Below, piece by piece: positions 1 to 6,737 of a DNA stretch of 51,356 bases. Origin of the DNA: an uncultured Marinilabiliaceae bacterium. GTDB lineage: Bacteria > Bacteroidota > Bacteroidia > Bacteroidales > Marinilabiliaceae. The DNA lies in contig CALEUX010000079.1 in NCBI GenBank assembly GCA_937920475.1, positions 1 to 51,356 of the forward strand, in the 5' to 3' direction. Positions within the stretch are counted from its first letter, which is position 1. Every line of letters starts with the position of its first letter. The position numbers and the translations under genes are program-made. Under the pieces are notes generated by a model that was not told where the DNA came from, searched no databases, and saw nothing but the letters and a program-made list of their open reading frames with translations.

Positions 1-16
1 ATCATTATAATCTCTT

Positions 17-370
17 ATGGTATCAAAGAACTATCGTTTCTCTGAGGCGGAAAGTAAGCCGCAAGAAAATAAAACCTTCTGGATTCCTCATGAATTAGAG
101 CATTTAATCATTTCCAAAATTTTTTACCGGACACCAATGAAATCAAATAACGATAGATATAAAACGAAGCGTGTTTCAATCAATAAGATTTTTACAACTC
201 ATAAATCATTTAACAACCTCAAGATAGGTGAAGGCTATGCTTATCCAACTCCGAAAGTTTCAAACTTTAAGGAAGAAGACATAAAAGTTTTCACTATAAA
301 GGCTTTTGGCATAAAATCGTTATTGTTAATCGATAAAAACAATAGAGTGATTGAGGCTAAATACCCATGA
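17..370 (+). CDS. Unrecognised 117-residue protein at the window start
   Basis: I do not recognise this protein. It is rich in lysine, asparagine and isoleucine, has no signal peptide or membrane segment, and ends with a short stretch that looks like beta strands (KSLLLIDKNNRVIEAKYP). An in-frame stop at 8-10 lies only seven bases before the ATG and no ribosome binding site is visible. It could therefore be the 3' part of a longer gene whose frame was broken upstream, outside the window. A clear intrinsic terminator 12 bases after the stop supports real transcription through it. The AT-rich composition differs from the housekeeping genes further along, which would fit an accessory gene. Confidence 0.5.
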   Translation: MVSKNYRFSEAESKPQENKTFWIPHELEHLIISKIFYRTPMKSNNDRYKTKRVSINKIFTTHKSFNNLKIGEGYAYPTPKVSNFKEEDIKVFTIKAFGIKSLLLIDKNNRVIEAKYP

Positions 371-381
371 GCAACGAACAC

Positions 382-418
382 GGAAGGCCTTTGAAATTAA
401 CCCAAAGGCTTTCCTTTT
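382..418 (+). terminator. Intrinsic terminator after the first gene
   Basis: A 12-bp stem (382-393 with 403-414, one G-T pair) with a 9-base loop is followed by TTTT. It sits 12 bases after the stop at 370. Confidence 0.75.
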
Positions 419-532
419 AAGGGTTATTAATGGCACTTCACATCTAAATTCAAAGTCTCCACGTATCATTTTCTTTACAATTATTTAACCCACTTATAAC
501 ACCTCATTAATATTCCGGTAACATTGGCGCCG

Positions 533-540
533 TAGCTTTG
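533..540 (+). promoter_or_regulatory. Candidate -7 element TAGCTTTG
   Basis: TAGCTTTG fits the Bacteroidota -7 consensus TAnnTTTG and lies 55 bases before the ATG at 596. No TTG is seen at the usual -33 distance, so the call rests on one box only. Confidence 0.4.
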
Positions 541-595
541 TATTGTATAATAATTAATTGTACATGTAATTATTGAAATTAAAAAACTACACAAT

Positions 596-955
596 ATGAA
601 AGCAATTCTTTTTGTAACCGGATTAGCGTTAATGGTAAGTCTTAGCAGTTTTAAAGGCGAGAAAAAAGCAGCATCGGCCGAATCGGCACCTGTTGCCAAT
701 AACTCAATAACCGGAGTGGTTTTGGACCGTACCACCGGCGAAGCACTTACCGGCGTTGAAGTACGCGTAGAAGGAACCGAATTGAAAGCATACACCGATT
801 TCGATGGTAAATTTGTGTTTGAAGGTGTTAAGTCTGGAAGCTATAAAATAAGCACCAGCTATATCTCATATAAAGGAGTTGAAACCCCTGCGCTATCGGT
901 TAAAGGCAACGAGCTACACGCATTGAATATTGAGCTTGAATCGGTTAATAAGTAA
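596..955 (+). CDS. Small secreted CarboxypepD_reg-like domain protein
   Basis: This 119-residue protein starts with a signal peptide (MKAILFVTGLALMVSLSSF). Residues about 38-115 form a carboxypeptidase-regulatory-like beta-sandwich, recognised by the pattern ITGVVLDRTTGEALTGVEV, then TDFDGKFVFEGVKSG and SYISYKG. The same domain forms the N-terminal extension of Bacteroidota TonB-dependent receptors, including the receptor encoded at 9498-12347, but here it stands alone with no plug or barrel. It is probably periplasmic or outer-membrane associated. The role is unknown: a free-standing structural or signalling domain is an inference. It is flanked by a terminator on each side, so it is likely monocistronic. 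Confidence 0.85.
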   Translation: MKAILFVTGLALMVSLSSFKGEKKAASAESAPVANNSITGVVLDRTTGEALTGVEVRVEGTELKAYTDFDGKFVFEGVKSGSYKISTSYISYKGVETPALSVKGNELHALNIELESVNK

Positions 956-1010
956 TCTAAATTCAGAACAGTTTAAGGGTTAAAATAGCCTGTTAATCAT
1001 TGTATTTCAA

Positions 1011-1051
1011 AAAAGACCAACCTCATTGTTTTAATGAGGTTAGTCTTTTTT
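1011..1051 (+). terminator. Intrinsic terminator
   Basis: A 17-bp stem with one mismatch (1011-1027 with 1033-1049) and a short loop runs into a T-rich tail. It lies 55 bases after the stop of the gene ending at 955. Confidence 0.8.
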
Positions 1052-1337
1052 TGCTTTTTATCAAACTTTTTCAATTATTTCTTTGCTTTAGTATAACCTG
1101 AGTGCTATTTTTACGTTTAACAAACTATACACAGGAATTATTTATCGGAGGTTTTTAAGTTGTCTGACCAATAGTGCGATGAAACTCATTCAAACTATCT
1201 GGTCATTGTTGTTTTGGTTCCATTTTTGCACAAGGATGATTGCTGTGCAACCTGGCTTGCGATGTTTGATATGAACGGAAATGCTTTTCATACCAAACAA
1301 TTTGGAACTGTTTTATTAACCTTTAAAGCTATTTACC

Positions 1338-1796
1338 ATGAAATCATTAATTCTTCTACCGGCATTATTGCTCATCTTTTTTCAGTTAAGCGCTCAACTA
1401 ACCGAAAAAGAAGATGGCAAATATTACGACCACCACGGAAAGCTTTACTCCGGCACATATATTGAGTATTATCCTTCGGGCAAGATTCAGCTTGAAATGA
1501 ATGTGCTCAATGGCGAAAAACACGGTTTAACAACCCTTTACTATGAGAATAGCCAGAAAAAGGAAGTTCGATCGTTTAAAAACAACAAAATGGACGGAAC
1601 CTGGATTACCTGGAACGAGAAGGGACAAAAAACAGGCGAAGCATCCTATAACGATGGCGTTAAGCATGGCAAATGGGGCATCTGGGACGAAAATGGGGTT
1701 CAGCGTTACGAAATGGAATATAACCTTGGAAAGAAAACCGGCGTTTGGATAATTCGCGATGAAAAAGGCAATGTTACCGATCGTAAAGTATTCTAA
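1338..1796 (+). CDS. Secreted MORN-repeat (YwqK-like) protein
   Basis: The protein has 152 residues with an N-terminal signal peptide ending around FFQLSAQ. The rest is built from repeated MORN-type units, visible as YYPSGKIQLEMNVLNGEKHG, then FKNNKMDGTWITWNEKGQ, YNDGVKHGKWGIWDENG and YNLGKKTGVWIIRDEKG. Databases often call this family YwqK antitoxins. No toxin gene is adjacent and the protein is exported, so I would not read an antitoxin role into it. MORN-like repeats in secreted Bacteroidota proteins generally have unknown function. The gene stands alone, with no close upstream neighbour and a terminator about 140 bases downstream. Confidence 0.85.
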   Translation: MKSLILLPALLLIFFQLSAQLTEKEDGKYYDHHGKLYSGTYIEYYPSGKIQLEMNVLNGEKHGLTTLYYENSQKKEVRSFKNNKMDGTWITWNEKGQKTGEASYNDGVKHGKWGIWDENGVQRYEMEYNLGKKTGVWIIRDEKGNVTDRKVF

Positions 1797-1881
1797 TTTC
1801 AAGCCACTAAAAATATTAAAATCAGCTTGTTAACAAGACATTAACAACCAAGCTGAAAGACGCTGTTGCGAATACATTTTA

Positions 1882-1910
1882 TTGACAAACAAGATTTTAG
1901 GGTGTATAAT
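1882..1910 (+). promoter_or_regulatory. Perfect sigma-70-type promoter TTGACA-N17-TATAAT
   Basis: TTGACA at 1882-1887 and TATAAT at 1905-1910 are separated by exactly 17 bases. This is the textbook E. coli consensus, not the usual Bacteroidota TTG/TAnnTTTG form. No gene begins nearby (the next ATG of a gene is at 2284), but a terminator follows at 1938. Whether the host polymerase uses it is unknown. Confidence 0.4.
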
Positions 1911-1916
1911 TAATTT

Positions 1917-1967
1917 AAACTAATTACAAATAGAAATAATGCAGTCTCACCAGGACTGCATTTTTTG
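1917..1967 (+). ncRNA. Possible ~50-nt RNA in the 1797-2283 gap
   Basis: The 487-base gap between the MORN protein and the DUF362 gene holds a consensus promoter (1882-1910), then about 27 bases, then an intrinsic terminator (1938-1967). A transcript from about 1917 to 1967 would be a short stem-loop RNA. I recognise no RNA family. The terminator may simply end the MORN gene transcript, in which case there is no RNA gene. I see nothing further in the gap except a weak promoter near 2137. Confidence 0.25.
1938..1967 (+). terminator. Intrinsic terminator
   Basis: A 9-bp perfect stem (1938-1946 with 1954-1962) with a 7-base loop is followed by a run of T. It could end the gene at 1338-1796 or the putative short RNA. 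Confidence 0.75.
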
Positions 1968-2136
1968 TATCTTTCATTCAGATTTGAGTCTGAATCTGAA
2001 CCAAATAACCCATAAAGCTTTGCTATCTAAACCCAATTAATCTGGTATTATTTATGTACCATTCATTGTATTCACATCATGAGTTTTGGCTTCGCCGATT
2101 TTCAAAATCAGATTGTCTTTTTTAATATAATGTTGA

Positions 2137-2167
2137 TTGTGTGTGATTTGTCATATTAATTAATTTG
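2137..2167 (+). promoter_or_regulatory. Candidate promoter TTG-N20-TTAATTTG
   Basis: TTG at 2137-2139 and TTAATTTG at 2160-2167 match the Bacteroidota consensus with one deviation (T for A at the second -7 position). It lies about 117 bases before the DUF362 gene. Confidence 0.3.
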
Positions 2168-2283
2168 TTTAAAACTTATATAGATTTAATAAGGATGAAA
2201 CGAGCATGATTCGGAAAAAATAAACATGGATAAAAATCCATCATGCGAGTTCCATCCGGCCTAATTTTTAAAATTATTTACGG

Positions 2284-3201
2284 ATGAAAAGGAGAGAGTT
2301 TGTAATAAAAAGCTTAGGTGTTGGCGTTGTAGGATCTATGGCGCCATTATTTGGAGGCCTTGATGCTCTGGCATCTGCTCCTTCCAGCACTGGCACTTAC
2401 GATTTGGTAGCTGTTCGCGGTGGTGAACCAATAGACATGTTTAACAAAGCTATGGAATCGCTGGGTGGCATGGGGAAATTTGTTAAACGAGGCCAGAAGG
2501 TTTTGGTTAAACCCAATATTGGCTGGGATACAGCGCCTGAGAGAGCTGCCAATACCAACCCTGATTTGGTTGGGCGTATTGTTAAGTCGTGCTTCGAAGC
2601 CGGCGCTTCAGATGTGTATGTGTTTGACCATACCTGCGACCAATGGGACCGCTGCTATAAAAACAGCCAGATTGAAGCTGCTGTTAAAGCCAATGGTGGA
2701 ACCATTGTTCCCGGAAACAACGAGCGGAATTACCGTGAAGTTTCCATTCCCGGGGCTAAAATTCTTAAAACTACCAAAGTACATGAGTTACTATTGACCA
2801 CCGATGTTTTTATCAACGTCCCTGTTTTAAAGCATCACGGTTCTACCACCGTTTCGCTGGCTATAAAAAACCTGATGGGTGCTGTTTGGGACAGGCGCTT
2901 TTATCATGCCAATGATCTGAGTCAATGTATTGCCGATTTTCTGGCTTATCGTAAGCCCGATTTAAATATTATTGATGGCTACCGCATGATGACTAAAAAC
3001 GGCCCACGGGGAGTTTCAACCGCCGATGTTGTGGAATTAAAGGCGTTGATAGCCGGCGCTGACATTGTTGCTGTTGATGCTGCTGCCACCATGATGTTTG
3101 GTTCTAAGCCTGAAGACATCAATCATATTAAGATTGCCAATGATATGGGATTTGGAACCATGCAAATTGATAAATTATCGATTAACCGAATCCGTGTATA
3201 G
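2284..3201 (+). CDS. Tat-exported DUF362 domain protein
   Basis: This 305-residue protein opens with a twin-arginine-type signal (MKRREFVIKSLGVGVVG), so export of a folded, perhaps cofactor-bearing protein is likely. The body (residues about 40-300) matches the DUF362 family: VLVKPNIGWDTAPERAANTN, then VPVLKHHGSTTVSLAIKNLMG and ADIVAVDAAATMMFG. DUF362 proteins often sit beside or are fused to ferredoxin modules, but their reaction is not established. No cysteine clusters are present here, so it carries no ferredoxin domain of its own. The next gene, 286 bases away on the same strand, is a membrane polyferredoxin; joint work in periplasmic electron transfer is an inference from this neighbourhood. 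A decayed repeat lies between the two genes. Confidence 0.85.
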   Translation: MKRREFVIKSLGVGVVGSMAPLFGGLDALASAPSSTGTYDLVAVRGGEPIDMFNKAMESLGGMGKFVKRGQKVLVKPNIGWDTAPERAANTNPDLVGRIVKSCFEAGASDVYVFDHTCDQWDRCYKNSQIEAAVKANGGTIVPGNNERNYREVSIPGAKILKTTKVHELLLTTDVFINVPVLKHHGSTTVSLAIKNLMGAVWDRRFYHANDLSQCIADFLAYRKPDLNIIDGYRMMTKNGPRGVSTADVVELKALIAGADIVAVDAAATMMFGSKPEDINHIKIANDMGFGTMQIDKLSINRIRV

Positions 3202-3246
3202 TAGTTCGATAAATATCTTGAAACTGTTTAAATTTCTGAATTTATT

Positions 3247-3429
3247 AAAGACTATTAGAAGTTTAGATATCAGACAGATAGACGTGTGCCGGTTTATCGG
3301 GAAAAGACTTAATAGATTTTAAAGACATTCGATTACAGGACAAATAAATATAATACCTGGAATAACTGTTTGAGTTAGTTGACAATTTAGTTTTTAATCT
3401 TAAGTCTTTTAGTCTTGTGTCTAATGTCT
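3247..3429. repeat. Interspersed intergenic repeat, copy A
   Basis: It begins with AGACTATTAGAAG, contains the module at 3269-3302 (atcagacagatagacgtgt then CCGGTTTATCGGG), and ends with a run of AGTCTT/TGTCTAATGTCT words. The 34-base module matches copy B (14684-14717) with one mismatch. No reading frame of substance runs through it. Confidence 0.6.
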
Positions 3430-3487
3430 ACAGATTTATTTAAACAGCTACCTGCTCAGGCAACAATAATTTATTAAAGACGGAATA

Positions 3488-5071
3488 ATGACATTATTTT
3501 CCATACTTAAAAAGGTCAGGGTAACACTGGGAATTGTTTTTTTCCTGCTTACCTTGGTACTATTTATTGATTTATATGAAAAGTTTGCGCCCGAAACCTT
3601 TGGGCAGGTGCTATATCTGCAATTTGTGCCATCCATCCTGAAATTTGTACAAACATTATCGCTTGTTACAGCAGGAGGATTTGTTATTATAATGGCTCTA
3701 ACACTTATAATGGGGCGTTTTTACTGTTCCACCATTTGCCCGTTAGGGGTGCTTCAGGATATCATCAATTACATCTCGAAGAAAATTGCCCGTAAGAAAG
3801 TTTTTTTCAAATATAAAAAAGGGCATCCTGTATGGCGATATTCTTTTCTGGGAATTATGGCAATAGCCATGCTTGCCGGACTGGGTTTTATTGTAACGTG
3901 GCTCGACCCCTACAGCATTGCCGGCCGTTTTTTTTCTTATCTGGCCGAACCAGTGGTGAATGCCATTAATAATACCGCAGCCAGTATGCTTCAAAAAAGA
4001 GACATTTATACATTGCATCACATCAAGTTGTACCATGTATCGTGGCTGCCCATGTCGATAACCATTGCATTGTTTTTGTTTATTGGAGCTCTGGCCTGGC
4101 AAAGAGGTCGTTTTTTCTGCAATGTTATTTGTCCGGTAGGTACTTTTCTGGGTGTTACATCTAAAGCTTCGTTGCTAAAAGTAAAATTTAACCCCGATAA
4201 TTGTACCAAATGCGGCAAGTGTGCTGCTGTTTGTAAAAGTGAATGCATCAGTATTAAAACTCAAACTGTTGACTTGTCGAGGTGTGTTACCTGTTTTAAC
4301 TGTTTGCAGGTTTGTCCCGATGCCGCGCTCGATTTTGGTTTTATAAAACCGGCACCGGTTAAAAAGCTTGAGAAATCGGTAGAAACTTCTGATAACAGTC
4401 GTCGTAAATTACTGATAACCGGAATGGCATTAATGGCAGGTTCCCGCTTGTATGCACTCAAGAAAAACAAACTTAAAGAGACACAAAAAGACCTGCTGAT
4501 TAACGAACGTGATTTCTTTCCAAGTCCTCCGGGGTCAAAAGGAGTTAAACGGTTTAACTCCATCTGTACGGCATGCTCGCTGTGCGTTTCGGCCTGCCCT
4601 ACGCATGTGCTACAGCCGGCAATTACCCAATACGGACTAAGTGGGTTTATGCAGCCATTTATGGATTATGAAACCAGTTTTTGTAATTTCGACTGCCATA
4701 AATGTGCCGATGTTTGTCCTACCGGTGCTATTTTACCACTGCCGCTCGAAGAAAAGCACCGAACACAGCTTGGGAAAGCTATTTTTGTTCGCCAAAATTG
4801 TGTGGTTTATACCGATGAAACCGACTGTGGCGCTTGTTCGGAGCATTGCCCCACAAAAGCGGTTAACATGGTACCATATAAAAACGGACTGATGATACCG
4901 GAAGTGAATCCAGATATTTGCATTGGATGCGGCGCTTGTGAGTATCCTTGTCCGGTGCCGGCACCCTATCGGGCTATATTTATAAACGGCAACGGCACTC
5001 ATGTTCTGGCCGATAAACCCGATAAAGGCCCCGAGGCTGAAGTCAGCTTTGAGGAAGATTTTCCGTTTTAG
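3488..5071 (+). CDS. Membrane polyferredoxin, NapH-NapG-like fusion
   Basis: The 527-residue protein has two parts. Residues 1-280 resemble NapH/NosR-type quinol dehydrogenase subunits: membrane helices near 12-28, 55-75, 118-138 and 188-205, cytoplasmic CxxxCP motifs at C80/C84 and C211/C215, then two 4Fe-4S motifs (C239/242/245/249 and C266/269/272/276). Residues 304-325 (SRRKLLITGMALMAGSRLYA) look like an internal twin-arginine or membrane segment, as at the start of NapG. After it come four more cysteine clusters (C360-370, C399-410, C438-454, C478-488), giving a NapG-like periplasmic-type domain. Fused NapH plus NapG would pass electrons from the quinone pool to an outer partner. No nitrate reductase genes are present, so the acceptor is unknown; the exported DUF362 protein upstream is the obvious candidate. 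Confidence 0.85.
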   Translation: MTLFSILKKVRVTLGIVFFLLTLVLFIDLYEKFAPETFGQVLYLQFVPSILKFVQTLSLVTAGGFVIIMALTLIMGRFYCSTICPLGVLQDIINYISKKIARKKVFFKYKKGHPVWRYSFLGIMAIAMLAGLGFIVTWLDPYSIAGRFFSYLAEPVVNAINNTAASMLQKRDIYTLHHIKLYHVSWLPMSITIALFLFIGALAWQRGRFFCNVICPVGTFLGVTSKASLLKVKFNPDNCTKCGKCAAVCKSECISIKTQTVDLSRCVTCFNCLQVCPDAALDFGFIKPAPVKKLEKSVETSDNSRRKLLITGMALMAGSRLYALKKNKLKETQKDLLINERDFFPSPPGSKGVKRFNSICTACSLCVSACPTHVLQPAITQYGLSGFMQPFMDYETSFCNFDCHKCADVCPTGAILPLPLEEKHRTQLGKAIFVRQNCVVYTDETDCGACSEHCPTKAVNMVPYKNGLMIPEVNPDICIGCGACEYPCPVPAPYRAIFINGNGTHVLADKPDKGPEAEVSFEEDFPF

Positions 5072-5108
5072 ACTTATGGTAGTTCATTTAGTGAATTGAG
5101 TGATTATA

Positions 5109-5153
5109 AAAAGGGCGAAAATATAACTTCAGTTGTTATACTTTTGCCCTTTT
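5109..5153. terminator. Bidirectional terminator between convergent genes
   Basis: A long stem (AAAAGGGC at 5109-5116 with GCCCTTTT at 5146-5153, extended inward through TATAAC) has T runs on both strands. It can serve the polyferredoxin gene on the plus strand and the FISUMP gene on the minus strand. Confidence 0.75.
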
Positions 5154-5225
5154 AATATGCTAAAACTTGCAAACAAGCTACAAAGCTGAGCGATTTTCAC
5201 TCAATATTCTATCATGCCATCCAAT

Positions 5226-5996
5226 TCATTCTTTCATGCAGCGAACAGAAAAGCCTGAAGTTTTGGGATTAGTTGAAGCTACTAACCCTGAATGAATATA
5301 TACCAGTCCAAAACTCCAACTTTTACCGGCATCATACTCCGTGGAAGACCAACATAAACCACTATCATTCTTCCCACCGAAATTGGTTACTCTACTACCA
5401 CTACCTTTACCGTTAAAACCGGTAGTGTTGGTTGCTCCTTCGTTGGGTTCTGTCCAATAAGTGAATCCCGGTATTTTTAGTGCACCTGCATTCAACCCTT
5501 GCGTTTCAAGATATGATTGCAAAGTTTTCCATTCGTTATAAGAAGGAACCTTCCAACCTTCGGGACAAACACCACGGGAATCAGTTACAACGTAAAAATT
5601 GTAAAGCACACCATACTCTGTAATATTTTCCTGATTATTAAAAAGAAAGCAATAACCAGGCTGAGTAGCGTTGTTCCATAATTCATTTTCTGTAATTAAT
5701 GGAATAGGATCGCCATTCTTGAAATGGGTAACTTTTAAATTACCCGCCAAAAACACCTGATTTCCAATTTTAATTTGTGGATAAAGATTCCCGTCGATAT
5801 CGGTAACATGTACCGGACTTTCAGAAGCCTGCTCTCCAACCTTTTGCTCCAACTCTTCAGAAGTAACGGCAGGTTGGGATGTAACTGGAGTTACAATTTT
5901 GTTAACTTTTTTAACCGGCTTAATGGTTTTGGTGTTTTGGCCAAAAGCGAAACCGGTTATAAAAAATGAAACCATTAATAAGCCTAAAGTCTTCAT
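5226..5996 (-). CDS. Secreted FISUMP-domain protein
   Basis: The start is placed at the ATG at 5996 because the protein then opens with a proper signal peptide (MKTLGLLMVSFFITGFAFGQ); an upstream in-frame ATG at 6035 would bury it. A lysine-, threonine- and proline-rich linker leads to a FISUMP domain (Fibrobacter succinogenes major paralogous domain) over the last ~180 residues. Its markers are DIDGNLYPQIKIGNQVF, GVLYNFYVV, CPEGWKVPSYNEWKTL, CWSSTEYD and the C-terminal GFSVRCMKE. These are extracellular or outer-surface domains of unknown activity, common in Bacteroidota and Fibrobacter. There is no lipobox. The neighbouring gene on the same strand starts 43 bases away from its start region and encodes a lipoprotein; a joint function is not apparent. 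Confidence 0.85.
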   Translation of the reverse strand: MKTLGLLMVSFFITGFAFGQNTKTIKPVKKVNKIVTPVTSQPAVTSEELEQKVGEQASESPVHVTDIDGNLYPQIKIGNQVFLAGNLKVTHFKNGDPIPLITENELWNNATQPGYCFLFNNQENITEYGVLYNFYVVTDSRGVCPEGWKVPSYNEWKTLQSYLETQGLNAGALKIPGFTYWTEPNEGATNTTGFNGKGSGSRVTNFGGKNDSGLCWSSTEYDAGKSWSFGLVYIHSGLVASTNPKTSGFSVRCMKE

Positions 5997-6081
5997 AATT
6001 AATCGGATTTGGTTTGTAGATAAAAACAGAATCAATTTAATCCGAATAAACTATAAAAGCAATAAAACAACAATCTAATTT

Positions 6082-6639
6082 TTAATCATTTACATAAACC
6101 CATTCATTAAGCTCCCCATCATAAACTGTTCTTGAATCGGGCCATTCAATTAATTGTTTGTTGCTAATAAACTTTTGAATACCACCTGTTTGAATCATTT
6201 CTCTGAAAAGTTCCAACCCAATCTCCTTGAGCTCGGCTTCCGGCAAAATCCGGGTATTAAACAATTCTTCAAACTGGATAATTCGGCCTTCATTATTCAA
6301 AGAGAAACGGCCACCAACTGCCCTGTTAACTTTTCCGGTATGATTTCGTGCGGGACGTAATGCATAAAAATAGTGTAAGTCGTCAGGTGTTACATAGTAA
6401 AAGATTAAAGAAAACTCAGAAGAAAGATCTTTATAATACTCTCTAAACTTTGGATTATGGCGGTCAGAAGGCTTCACACCTTTTGGGCGTTTACCCATAA
6501 AAGTGGTTAAATCAACCATAAGGCTATCAACCGATGTATGCTTAACATTCGTTTTAGGGTTGTAAGGGTTTGGGGTGCATGAAGACAAAAGAATGCCGAT
6601 TGTCAATGCAACTAAAATAAATGTAAGAAGTTTTGCCAT
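6082..6639 (-). CDS. Unrecognised lipoprotein
   Basis: I do not recognise the 185-residue product. It has a lipoprotein signal peptide with lipobox LSSC around residue 20, followed by a proline- and asparagine-rich stretch. The rest is a mixed alpha/beta domain with RPARNHTGKVNRAVGGRFSL and a C-terminal region ending EWPDSRTVYDGELNEWVYVND. It is therefore likely anchored to the inner or outer membrane. A terminator separates it from the upstream gene on the same strand (6738-8555), so it probably has its own promoter, but I could not find a convincing one. It lies 85 bases from the FISUMP start. Confidence 0.7.
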   Translation of the reverse strand: MAKLLTFILVALTIGILLSSCTPNPYNPKTNVKHTSVDSLMVDLTTFMGKRPKGVKPSDRHNPKFREYYKDLSSEFSLIFYYVTPDDLHYFYALRPARNHTGKVNRAVGGRFSLNNEGRIIQFEELFNTRILPEAELKEIGLELFREMIQTGGIQKFISNKQLIEWPDSRTVYDGELNEWVYVND

Positions 6640-6660
6640 AACAGATTTTAAAGTAAAAAT

Positions 6661-6698
6661 AAAAAAAGCAAAAACAGACCTGGTTTATACCAGGTCTG
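6661..6698 (-). terminator. Intrinsic terminator of the beta-helix lipoprotein gene
   Basis: A 9-bp perfect stem (6675-6683 with 6690-6698) with a 6-base loop is followed on the minus strand by a T-rich tract (6661-6674). Confidence 0.8.
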
Positions 6699-6737
6699 TG
6701 ATATGATTTTTAAATCACAAAAATAATATCGCATTTA

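Noticed and set aside
1338-1796. Antitoxin of a toxin-antitoxin pair (YwqK label)
   Set aside because: The protein is exported and no toxin gene is adjacent.
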